Source: Streptomyces lydicus (lineage in GTDB: Bacteria; Actinomycetota; Actinomycetes; Streptomycetales; Streptomycetaceae). From it: 64,000 bases of DNA. The stretch is taken from contig NZ_CP017157.1 in assembly GCF_001729485.1 (NCBI RefSeq), forward strand, positions 3,224,001-3,288,000, in the 5' to 3' direction. Every line of letters begins with the position of its first letter. The stretch's first letter is position 1. The position numbers and the translations under genes are program-made. Below the pieces are notes generated by a model. It did no database searches. It was not told where the DNA came from and saw only the letters and a list, made by a program, of their open reading frames with translations. This document shows, piece after piece, positions 49,645-57,361 of this stretch.

Positions 49645-50361
49645 TTACCCCCCGGCTACCCCGGAACCGTCCCGCGACGCCCCGGCGCCCGGGAGCATCC
49701 CGGCCAGCAGCTCGGCGCAGGAGGTACGCAGCGCCGCGCGGGTGGGGACGGCCGCGTGGAACTGGCCCGCCGTGCAGGAGAAGAGCACCCCGTCGCACCA
49801 GGCGACCACGGAGAGCGCGTGCCGCTCCGGCGCCGCGGAGCCGGCCGCCGCCAGCATCGCCACCACCGGCTCCCGGAAGCCCCGGCCCGCCCGGTCGTAG
49901 ATCTCCCGCAACGCGGGCCTGCGGGTGGCCTCCAGGGCCAGCTCGTAGCGGGCGAGGAGCAGCTCGCGGTGACGGGTGAGGTAGCGGTGCAGGGCGAGCG
50001 AGAGCGCCTCGGCGAGGGCCGGCACCGTCGCGCTGCCGGCCGTGGCCCCGGCGGCGGCTCCCGCCCCGGTTCCTGCCCCGGCTCCCGCCTCCGCCGGCCG
50101 GCCGCGCGGCGGCCGCGGGAGCTCGTCCGGTGTCAGCACCGCCGCCTCCCGCTCGGCCAGCCGCCCCACCGCCGCCTCCAGCAGGGCGGCGCGGGTGCGC
50201 GCCAGGTTCGAGGTGGAGCCCTGCGGCAGTCCGGCCGCCTCGTCGACGGCCCGGTGGGTCAGTCCGCGCATGCCGCGCTCGGCGAGCAGGCGCAGCGCGG
50301 TGTCGGCGATCAACTGCGGGCGGGAGGCGGCAGACGGGGCGTGGCCGTCGCGGGCGTTCAT
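49645..50361 (-). CDS. TetR-family regulator of the divergent monooxygenase
   Basis: A 238-aa TetR regulator. The DNA-binding domain (about 15-60) has LIADTALRLLAERGMRGLTH, HRAVDEAAGLPQGSTSNL and ARTRAALL, the subgroup with Asn instead of the usual Tyr-His-Phe. A Gly/Ala-rich insert (about 92-111) separates it from the ligand domain. It is divergent from a FAD monooxygenase with two copies of a 16-bp palindrome between them, so autoregulation and control of the monooxygenase are likely. Confidence 0.88.
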   Translation of the reverse strand: MNARDGHAPSAASRPQLIADTALRLLAERGMRGLTHRAVDEAAGLPQGSTSNLARTRAALLEAAVGRLAEREAAVLTPDELPRPPRGRPAEAGAGAGTGAGAAAGATAGSATVPALAEALSLALHRYLTRHRELLLARYELALEATRRPALREIYDRAGRGFREPVVAMLAAAGSAAPERHALSVVAWCDGVLFSCTAGQFHAAVPTRAALRTSCAELLAGMLPGAGASRDGSGVAGG

Positions 50362-50381
50362 GGGGGTGAGCCTACCGGGCT

Positions 50382-50397
50382 GACTACAGGTGTAGTC
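50382..50397. promoter_or_regulatory. TetR operator 1, GACTACAGGTGTAGTC
   Basis: Perfect 7-2-7 palindrome between the divergent TetR and monooxygenase genes. Its centre is 28 bp from that of the second copy. Confidence 0.75.
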
Positions 50398-50409
50398 TCC
50401 TTGCCGTGC

Positions 50410-50425
50410 GACTACACCTGTAGTG
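50410..50425. promoter_or_regulatory. TetR operator 2, GACTACACCTGTAGTG
   Basis: Near-perfect copy of operator 1 (one mismatch in the last base of the arm). One operator probably serves each divergent promoter. Confidence 0.72.
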
Positions 50426-50456
50426 GCGCAGGGTGGAACGGGAACCGGGAGGCGTC

Positions 50457-51779
50457 ATGCGGCAGCGCACCGCGATCGTGATCGGCGGCGGGATCGGCGG
50501 GCTCACCGCCGCCCTGGCACTGGACCGCCGCGGCTGGTCGGTCACCGTGCTCGAACGCACCGCCGCGCCCGCCGCCTCCGGAGTCCGGGCGGGGACCGCG
50601 CGCCCGGTACGGAGCGGCGCGGGCATCGCCCTCGCCCCCAACGCCCAGCGCGCCCTGGACACCCTCGGCCTCGGCGATGCCGTCCGCGCGATGGCCGCCT
50701 GGCAGGGCGCGGGCGAGCTCCGGCTGCCCGGCGGCCGCCGGCTCGCCCGTACGGACAACGCCGCGGCGGTCCGGCGGTTCGGCGGGCCGGTCGTGGTCGC
50801 CCACCGCGCGGAGCTGCTCGCTCTGCTCGCCGGGCGGTTGCCCGACGGCGCGCTGCGCACCGGGGCCACGGCGGAACTGGTCGATCCGGGCGACCCGGGA
50901 CCCGGGGGCCGCCCCGCCCGCGTCCGGATCACCGCAGCCCCGGACGGCGCCACCGGCACCGGCGCGACCGCCGCCACCGACGGCCCGGACGAGGAGCTGA
51001 CCGCCGACCTCGTCGTCGGCGCCGACGGCATCCACTCCGCGGTCCGGCGCGCGGTCTTCCCCGGCCACCCCGAACCCCGCTACGCGGGCTTCACCGCCTG
51101 GCGGTTCGTCGTCCCGGCCCCCGACCGCCCCTGCACCGCGCACGAGACCTGGGGCCCCGGCGGCCTGTGGGGCACCGTGCCGCTGCCCGACGGCCGGATC
51201 TACGCGTACGCCACCGCCGCCGTACCGCCGGGCGGCCGGGCCGCCGACGACGAACGGGCCGAACTCCTGCGCCGCTTCGGCACCTGGCACCACCCCGTTC
51301 CGGACCTGATCGCCGCCGCCGACCCGGCCGCCGTGCTCCGCAACGACGTACGCACCGCCGCCGCCCCGCCACCCGCCTTCCACCGGGGCCGGGTCGCCCT
51401 GCTCGGCGACGCCGTGCACCCCATGACGCCCAACCTCGGCCAGGGCGGCTGCCAGGCCATGGAGGACGCCGTCGTGCTGGCGCAGCAGGCCGCACCGGAC
51501 GCCGATCTCGCCGCCGCGCTCGCGGAGTTCACCCGGCAGCGGCTGCCCCGCACCATGGACGTGGTCCGCCGGGCCGAGCGGATCGGCCGGCTCACCACCT
51601 GGCGCTCCCGGCCCGCCTGCGCGCTGCGCGCCGCCCTGATGGCCGCCACCGCCCGGCTGACCCCGGACCTCGCGCTGCGTGCCCTCGACGGGATCGCCGA
51701 CTGGCGGCCGGAGGGCCCCACGTATGCTGCCGGGACGCGGGGCACCAGGACCGCGGCGCAACCCAAGGAGCATGAGTGA
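50457..51779 (+). CDS. FAD-dependent monooxygenase (salicylate hydroxylase-like)
   Basis: A 440-aa group A flavoprotein monooxygenase. FAD GxGxxG is IVIGGGIGGLTAALAL, the NADPH/FAD DG motif is VVGADGIHSAVRRAVF and the second FAD motif is LLGDAVHPMTPNLGQGGCQA. It is expected to hydroxylate an aromatic or conjugated substrate with NAD(P)H and O2. ATG 50457 has GGGAGG 4 nt upstream; GTG 50433 is rejected. GTGA overlap with the Gfo/Idh/MocA gene implies a shared pathway under the divergent TetR protein. Confidence 0.9.
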   Translation: MRQRTAIVIGGGIGGLTAALALDRRGWSVTVLERTAAPAASGVRAGTARPVRSGAGIALAPNAQRALDTLGLGDAVRAMAAWQGAGELRLPGGRRLARTDNAAAVRRFGGPVVVAHRAELLALLAGRLPDGALRTGATAELVDPGDPGPGGRPARVRITAAPDGATGTGATAATDGPDEELTADLVVGADGIHSAVRRAVFPGHPEPRYAGFTAWRFVVPAPDRPCTAHETWGPGGLWGTVPLPDGRIYAYATAAVPPGGRAADDERAELLRRFGTWHHPVPDLIAAADPAAVLRNDVRTAAAPPPAFHRGRVALLGDAVHPMTPNLGQGGCQAMEDAVVLAQQAAPDADLAAALAEFTRQRLPRTMDVVRRAERIGRLTTWRSRPACALRAALMAATARLTPDLALRALDGIADWRPEGPTYAAGTRGTRTAAQPKEHE

Positions 51780-52684
51780 AGGTCGGCTGCATCGGACTCG
51801 GCGACATCGCCCGGAAGGCGTACCTCCCCGTACTGGGCACGCAACCGGGCCTGGAACTCCACCTGCACACCCGCACCGCGGCCACCCTCGAACGGGTCGG
51901 CGCGGCCCACCACCTGAGCGGGCGGCAGCTCCACACCGACCTGGACTCGCTGCTCGCCACGGGCCTGGACGCGGCCTTCGTGCACGCGGCGACCGCGGCG
52001 CACCCCGGGATCGTCAGCCGGCTGATCGAGGCCGGCGTACCGACCTACGTCGACAAGCCGCTCTCCTACGACCTGGCCGAGTCCCGGCGGATCGTCGGGC
52101 TCGCCGAGGAGCGGGGCGTGGGCCTCACCGTCGGCTTCAACCGCCGCTACGCGCCCGCCTATGCCCAGTGCCGTGAGCACGCCCGCGAGCTGATCCTGAT
52201 GCAGAAGAACCGCGTCGGACTGCCCGAGGACCCGCGCACCCTGGTGCTCGACGACTTCATCCACGTCGTCGACACCCTGCGGTTCCTCGTGCCCGGCGAG
52301 GTCGACCACATCGACGTCCGGGCCAGGATCCGTGACGGGCTGATGCAGCACGTGGTGCTGCAGCTCTCCGGCGACGGCTTCACCGCCATCGGCACCATGA
52401 ACCGCCTCAGCGGCTCGGCGGAGGAACTCCTCGACGTCTCCGGGCAGGACACCAAACGCCAGGTCGTCAACCTCGCCGAGGTCATCGACCACAAGGGGCA
52501 GCCGACCGTCCGGCGCCGCGGCGACTGGGTGCCGGTGGCCCGGCAGCGCGGCATCGAGCAGATTGTCCTGGCGTTCCTGGACGACGTACGGGCCGGCCGG
52601 CAGCCGTCCGCGCAGGACGCGCTGCGCAGCCACGAACTGTGCGAACGGGTCATCACCGACGCCCTCGCGCAGGCCGCCCGCTGA
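51776..52684 (+). CDS. Gfo/Idh/MocA-family oxidoreductase
   Basis: A 302-aa NAD(P)-dependent dehydrogenase. The N-terminal Rossmann part has KVGCIGLGDIARKAYLPVL, the central motif EAGVPTYVDKPLSYDLAES holds the catalytic EKP-type Lys (here DKP), and the C-terminal half has DDFIHVVDTLRFLV with the conserved His and Asp. It probably oxidises or reduces a sugar or cyclitol-like compound. GTG 51776 overlaps the monooxygenase stop with AAGGAG 5 nt upstream. Its 3' end overlaps the convergent lnt gene by 32 nt. Confidence 0.9.
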   Translation: MKVGCIGLGDIARKAYLPVLGTQPGLELHLHTRTAATLERVGAAHHLSGRQLHTDLDSLLATGLDAAFVHAATAAHPGIVSRLIEAGVPTYVDKPLSYDLAESRRIVGLAEERGVGLTVGFNRRYAPAYAQCREHARELILMQKNRVGLPEDPRTLVLDDFIHVVDTLRFLVPGEVDHIDVRARIRDGLMQHVVLQLSGDGFTAIGTMNRLSGSAEELLDVSGQDTKRQVVNLAEVIDHKGQPTVRRRGDWVPVARQRGIEQIVLAFLDDVRAGRQPSAQDALRSHELCERVITDALAQAAR

Positions 52685-54185
52685 CCGCGCGCAGGCCCGC
52701 ACCGACCCCCCAGAGCAGCAGCGCGCCGATCGCCCCGTACACCGCCCAGTCGCCGAACCGGGCGTACGGGCTGGTGCCCGCGGCCAGCGGCAGGTCGTAG
52801 ACGGCCGCCGCGCTGCGGTCGGTGCCGAGCTGCGGGCCGATCCGCTCGCCCCGGGGGCCGTAGACCGCGCTCACGCCGGTGAGCGTGGCGTGCACCATCG
52901 GCCGCCAGGTCTCCGCGGCGCGCAGCGCCCCCAGGGAGGCGTGCTGCTGCGGTGCCCAGCTGTCCTGGAACGTCGAGGTCGAGGACTGGGCGACCAGCAC
53001 CTGCGCGCCGTCGCGCGCCAGGTGGCGGCTCATGTCGGGGAAGGCGGTCTCGAAGCACACCAGCGGCCCGATCCGCAGCCCGCCGGCCGAGGCCACCCGC
53101 ATCACCACCTGGTGGCTGCCGCGTACCCGGTCGGTGGCGGCCGCCTTGCCGACCTTCGTCGCCCAGCCCAGGACGGACCGCAGGGGTATGTACTCGCCGA
53201 ACGGCACCAGCCGCATCTTGGCGTAGCGGTCGCCGGTCAGGCCGTCCGGCCCGACCAGTTCCGCGCTCTTGTAGATGCCGGGGCCGTTGGCGCGCGGCGC
53301 GTCGGCGTTGATCAGCAGCTCGGCACCGGTCCGCCGGGAGAGCGCGGTGAGCCGGGCGGCGAGGTCCGGGCGGTCCACCGGATCATGGCTCAGGCTGCTC
53401 TCGCCCCAGACGATCAGGCGCACGCCGCGGCCCGCCAGCGTCCGGGTGAGGGCCTCGCCGCGGGCCAGCCGCTCGCCGGGCGTGGCGGTGAGGCCCGGCT
53501 GGACCACCGCGATCCGGACCGTTCCCGCGGGGCGGGGGACCGGCGCGCGGTACCACGCCGCGGTGCCGCCCAGGGCGCACACCAGCAGGCCCGCGACGGC
53601 CGGCAGCCGTGCCGCGGGCAGTGCGATCAGCTCGGCCAGCGCGGTGTTCACCGCCACGATCAGCAGGCTGATCAGCCACACCCCGCCGATCGACGCCAGC
53701 CGCAGCGCGGGCGGCACCTGCCACTGGCTGGCGCCCAGCAGGCCCCAGGGCCCACCCAAGTACTGCCAGGAGCGGACCAGTTCGACCATCAGCCAGCCCG
53801 ACGGGACGAGCACCAGCGCGGCGGCACACCTCCCGGCGCCGGGCACACCTCCGAGGAGGGCCCGCACCAGCAGTCCCCAGGGCGCCCACAGCGCGCCGAG
53901 CAGCAGCGCGAGCACCAGGATGAAGACGTGCAGGCTCGGCAGCAGCCAGTGGTGCACGGACAGCATGAACCCGGTGCCGCCCAGCCAGCCGTCCAGCGCC
54001 GCCCGCCGGGCGGTGGGTGCCGATCGCACCAGCAGCAGCCAGGGCACCAGGGCGAAGTAGGCCAGCCACCACCAGGCCGGCGCGGGAAAGGTGAGGGCCG
54101 GCACCGCGCCGGCGAGCGCCGCCGCCGCGCCCCGGCCCCACGGGGAGCCGAGCCACCGCGCCGCAAGGGCGGGCGATTGGTCCAT
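52653..54185 (-). CDS. lnt: Apolipoprotein N-acyltransferase
   Basis: A 510-aa Lnt, which N-acylates the lipid-modified cysteine of lipoproteins. Six or more N-terminal helices (about 20-230) are followed by a nitrilase-like domain with the catalytic triad E (LIVWGESSLS), K (YAKMRLVPFGEYIP) and C (IGPLVCFETAFPD), then a C-terminal helix. ATG 54185 has AGGGAGA 4 nt upstream. Streptomyces usually has two Lnt homologues. Lipoprotein genes occur elsewhere in the window. Overlaps the convergent Gfo/Idh/MocA gene. Confidence 0.93.
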   Translation of the reverse strand: MDQSPALAARWLGSPWGRGAAAALAGAVPALTFPAPAWWWLAYFALVPWLLLVRSAPTARRAALDGWLGGTGFMLSVHHWLLPSLHVFILVLALLLGALWAPWGLLVRALLGGVPGAGRCAAALVLVPSGWLMVELVRSWQYLGGPWGLLGASQWQVPPALRLASIGGVWLISLLIVAVNTALAELIALPAARLPAVAGLLVCALGGTAAWYRAPVPRPAGTVRIAVVQPGLTATPGERLARGEALTRTLAGRGVRLIVWGESSLSHDPVDRPDLAARLTALSRRTGAELLINADAPRANGPGIYKSAELVGPDGLTGDRYAKMRLVPFGEYIPLRSVLGWATKVGKAAATDRVRGSHQVVMRVASAGGLRIGPLVCFETAFPDMSRHLARDGAQVLVAQSSTSTFQDSWAPQQHASLGALRAAETWRPMVHATLTGVSAVYGPRGERIGPQLGTDRSAAAVYDLPLAAGTSPYARFGDWAVYGAIGALLLWGVGAGLRAVSGRPARGRR

Positions 54186-54291
54186 ACGGTCTCCCTGGTC
54201 TGCCGGGTGCCGCCGGTCGGACGGCCAGTGTGCGCGGACCGGCCGATCAAGGAAAGGGGGCGTGGTCGGAACGGGTCGGTGCGCCATGGGC

Positions 54292-54774
54292 TCACTCGCC
54301 CGGGGGGAGCACCTCACGCCACTTCTCGTGCACGACGACCCCGGTCAGCCGCCAGCCGTCCGCGGTGCGCAGGGCGGTGAAGTCGTAGCGGCCGGCGCAG
54401 GTGTAGTTGGGCGCGGTCGGGCCGCCCTCGGTGTCGGGGCCGGACCCGGCGAGCCGCATCGGGTTGAGGTAGTCGGCCCGGACGGTGGCCGTGTCGCCCG
54501 GGCCGCCGTCCTGCCCGGAGAGGGTGACGCGGCGGTTGACTATCAGGTGCTGCCGTATGGCGAAGTGCTGCAGCATCTCGGCGAGCCAGGCCGCAACCTC
54601 GTCCGTACTGCCCTCGATGCCGCCCGCGGAGCGGTAGTCCACCCGGCCGTCCGGGGTGAACAGGGCCCGGTAGCCCTCCCAGTCGCCGTCGTCCACGGCG
54701 ACGGCGTAGCCCGTGATCAGGTCGTCGAGGGCGAGGCGGTCCATGACACCGGAGTGTTCCGCGCGCTGCGTCAT
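54292..54774 (-). CDS. SnoaL-like / NTF2-fold protein
   Basis: A 160-aa protein of the SnoaL-like (nuclear transport factor 2) fold: LDDLITGYAVAVDDGDWEGY, ALFTPDGRVDYRSAGG, QHLIVNRRVTL and a C-terminal strand GWRLTGVVVHEKW. Members include polyketide cyclases, dehydratases and dehydrogenases of small hydrophobic compounds. The reaction is unknown. Start ATG 54774 is preferred to 54810, which lies inside the upstream terminator. Confidence 0.85.
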   Translation of the reverse strand: MTQRAEHSGVMDRLALDDLITGYAVAVDDGDWEGYRALFTPDGRVDYRSAGGIEGSTDEVAAWLAEMLQHFAIRQHLIVNRRVTLSGQDGGPGDTATVRADYLNPMRLAGSGPDTEGGPTAPNYTCAGRYDFTALRTADGWRLTGVVVHEKWREVLPPGE

Positions 54775-54793
54775 CTCTTCAGTTTTCGGTATG

Positions 54794-54827
54794 CGGAAGG
54801 CCCCCGCCAAGGGGCGGGGGCCTTCCG
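54794..54827. terminator. 15-bp stem terminator of the ABC exporter
   Basis: CGGAAGGCCCCCGCC and GGCGGGGGCCTTCCG pair perfectly with a 4-nt loop, 11 nt after the ABC gene stop, separating it from the SnoaL-like gene. Confidence 0.88.
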
Positions 54828-54837
54828 GTGCGGACTT

Positions 54838-56784
54838 TCAGTTCACCAGGGCCGGCTCCGGGCCGGGGTCCGTGCCGCCGGCGCCGGCCGCGGCGTCCCG
54901 TACGGCGGCCTCCGCGCGGGCCGCCGAGTCCGCGAACTGCGTCCGGTAGAGCTCCGCGTAACGCCCGTCGGCGGCCAGCAGGGTCTCGTGCGTCCCCCGC
55001 TCGACGATCCGTCCGCCCTCGACGACCAGGATGAGGTCCGCGGTCCGCACGGTCGACAGCCGGTGTGCGATGACCAGTGCCGTACGGCCCTCCAGCGCCT
55101 CGGCGAGGGCTTCCTGCACCGCCGCCTCGGAGGTGTTGTCCAGGTGGGCGGTGGCCTCGTCCAGGATCACCACGCGCGGGTGGGCCAGCAGCAGCCGGGC
55201 GATGGTCAGCCGCTGCCGTTCGCCGCCCGAGAGGCGGTAGCCGCGCTCGCCGACGACGGTGTCCAGGCCGTCGGGGAGGCCGGCGACCAGGTCTTCCAGA
55301 CGCGCCCGGCCGAGCGCGTCCCACAGCTCCCGCTCGGTCGCCTCCGGCCTGGCGAGCAGCAGGTTCTCGCGGATCGAGTCGTGGAAGAGATGGCCGTCCT
55401 GGGTGACCATCCCGAGGGTGGCGCGCAGCGAGGCGGCGGTCAGGTCCCGGACGTCCACGCCGGACAGCCGGACGGCCCCCGCGTCGGTGTCGTACAGCCG
55501 GGGCAGCAGCTGCGCGACGGTCGACTTGCCGGCGCCGGAGGAGCCGACCAGGGCGACCATCTGGCCGGGTTCGGCGCGGAAGGAGAGGCCGTGCAGGACC
55601 TCTTCGCCGCCCCGGGTGTCGAGGGTGGCGACCTCCTCCAGGGAGGCCAGCGAGACCTTGTCGGCGGACGGGTAGCCGAAGCGTACGGAGTCGAACTCCA
55701 CCGACACCGGTCCCTCCGGGACCTCGCGGGCGTCCGGCTTCTCCTCGATGAGCGGCTTGAGGTCGAGCACCTCGAAGACCCGCTCGAAGCTGACCAGCGC
55801 GCTCATCACCTCGATGTGCGCGCCGGACAGCGCGGTCAGCGGGGCGTAGAGCCGGGTGAGCAGCAGGGCGAGCGAGACGATGGCGCCGGCCTCCAGCTGT
55901 CCGCGCAGGGCGAGGAACCCGCCCAGGCCGTAGACCACGGCCAGCGCCAGCGCGGAGACCAGGGTGAGTGCGGTGACGAAGTACGTCTGGACCATGGCTG
56001 AGCGGACCCCGATGTCCCGCACCCGGCGGGCCCGGGCGGCGAACTCCGCGGACTCGCGGGCCGGCCGGCCCATCAGCTTGACGAGGGTGGCACCCGGCGC
56101 GGAGAAGCGCTCGGTCATCTGGGTGCCCATCGCCGCGTTGTGATCGGCGCCCTCCCGGCGCAGGTCGGCCAACCGCCGGCCGACCCGGCGGGCGGGCAGC
56201 ACGAACACCGGCAGCAGGACCAGCGCGATCAGCGTGATCTGCCAGGACAGGCTGAGCATCACACCGAGGGTGAGCAGCAGCGTCACGATGTTGCTGACGA
56301 CGCCGGACAGGGTGTCGCTGAACGCCCGCTGGGCGCCGATCACATCGTTGTTGAGACGGCTGACCAGCGCGCCGGTGCGGGTCCGGGTGAAGAACGCGAC
56401 GGGCATCCGCTGCACGTGGTCGTAGACGGTGGTGCGCAGGTCCAGGATCAGCCCCTCGCCGATGCTCGCCGACAGCCAGCGGGTCAGCAGCCCCAGGCCC
56501 GCCTCGGCGAGCGCGATGCCGGCGATCAGCCCGGAGAGTCCGACGACGACCGCCGCCGAGCCGCCGCCCACGATCGCGTCCACCACCCGGCCGGCGAGCA
56601 GCGGGGTGGCCACCGCGAGCATCGCGGTCACCGTGCTGAGCACCAGGAACCACACCAGGTACCGGCGGTGCGGCCGGGCGAAGTCCAGGATGCGGCGCAG
56701 CGTCCGCCGCGAGAACCGCCGTCGTCCCCGCTGTGCGTTCATCGAGCTGTGCAGCGAATGCCAGGCGGTGACTTCCATGTCCAT
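54838..56784 (-). CDS. ABC exporter (MsbA/LmrA type), SoxR-box controlled
   Basis: A 648-aa half-transporter: a six-helix ABC type IV transmembrane domain (about 40-340), then an ATPase with Walker A LVGSSGAGKST, Q-loop MVTQDGHLFHDS, signature LSGGERQRL, Walker B RVVILDEAT and switch AHRLSTV. It probably works as a homodimer exporting drugs or redox-cycling compounds. ATG 56784 has AGGAGG 6 nt upstream. The promoter has a perfect SoxR-type palindrome in a 19-bp spacer. In S. coelicolor an ABC transporter (SCO7008, from memory) is a SoxR target, so this is likely its counterpart. Confidence 0.92.
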   Translation of the reverse strand: MDMEVTAWHSLHSSMNAQRGRRRFSRRTLRRILDFARPHRRYLVWFLVLSTVTAMLAVATPLLAGRVVDAIVGGGSAAVVVGLSGLIAGIALAEAGLGLLTRWLSASIGEGLILDLRTTVYDHVQRMPVAFFTRTRTGALVSRLNNDVIGAQRAFSDTLSGVVSNIVTLLLTLGVMLSLSWQITLIALVLLPVFVLPARRVGRRLADLRREGADHNAAMGTQMTERFSAPGATLVKLMGRPARESAEFAARARRVRDIGVRSAMVQTYFVTALTLVSALALAVVYGLGGFLALRGQLEAGAIVSLALLLTRLYAPLTALSGAHIEVMSALVSFERVFEVLDLKPLIEEKPDAREVPEGPVSVEFDSVRFGYPSADKVSLASLEEVATLDTRGGEEVLHGLSFRAEPGQMVALVGSSGAGKSTVAQLLPRLYDTDAGAVRLSGVDVRDLTAASLRATLGMVTQDGHLFHDSIRENLLLARPEATERELWDALGRARLEDLVAGLPDGLDTVVGERGYRLSGGERQRLTIARLLLAHPRVVILDEATAHLDNTSEAAVQEALAEALEGRTALVIAHRLSTVRTADLILVVEGGRIVERGTHETLLAADGRYAELYRTQFADSAARAEAAVRDAAAGAGGTDPGPEPALVN

Positions 56785-56846
56785 GCTGGGCCTCCTGTGT
56801 GCCGGGTCGTCACGGGATCGCCGTGTGCGACCGGCGACATGCAAGG

Positions 56847-56877
56847 AACCTAAGACCTCAAGCAATGTTGAGGTCAA
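56847..56877 (-). promoter_or_regulatory. SoxR-type promoter with 19-bp spacer
   Basis: On the minus strand TTGACC (56877-56872) and TAGGTT (56852-56847) are 19 nt apart, the over-long spacing of MerR/SoxR-activated promoters. Inside lies GACCTCAA-gcaatg-TTGAGGTC (56854-56875, read on the plus strand), a perfect 8-bp inverted repeat containing the SoxR core CCTCAA...TTGAGG. Confidence 0.85.
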
Positions 56878-56930
56878 GTGATTCCGCTGCTCTCACCCAA
56901 CGGGGTGCACCGGCGCGCTACGGTGCGGCG

Positions 56931-57300
56931 GTGCCGCAGAATCGACCCCGCGCCGACACGGGGCCTCCGGACGCGGACACCGGCGTCCTCGGCCTGATCA
57001 AGCACCTGACCGCGGCGGAACATTACTGGTTCGGCTGGGCCTACGAGGGTGCGGAGATCGCCCCCGACCTGGGCACGGACCTCACCGACGAGGACGACCC
57101 GCAGGAGCTGCTCGCCGCCGACTGTCACGCGGTCGCCCCGGTCCAACGAGAGCGTCGAGCGGTGTGCCGGCCTCGGCCCGTGGTGCGCCCGGCCGGCCGG
57201 CGGGACCGAGGCCGTCCGGTCGATGCGCGGGGTGCTGGTGCACACGATCGAGGAGACCGCCCGGCACGCGGGCCACGCCGACATCCTCCCCGTGAGCAGG
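56931..57300 (+). pseudogene. Broken DinB/DUF664-type gene
   Basis: Remnant of a DinB-like four-helix protein (DUF664). Frame 1 of the remnant encodes GVLGLIKHLTAAEHYWFGWA and continues to about 57123. The family sequence then resumes one frame over (RSNESVERCAG, then RGVLVHTIEETARHAGHADI), so a frameshift lies near 57125-57145. The usual N-terminal part is shortened and the C-terminus runs into unrelated residues. TACGGT (56919-56924) ends 6 nt before GTG 56931, so the old leaderless promoter survives. Confidence 0.75.
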
Positions 57301-57361
57301 CCGACGGCCGCGTCGGCAGGTGAGCACGCGCCACGCAGGGCGACGCCCCGCAGGCCACGCC

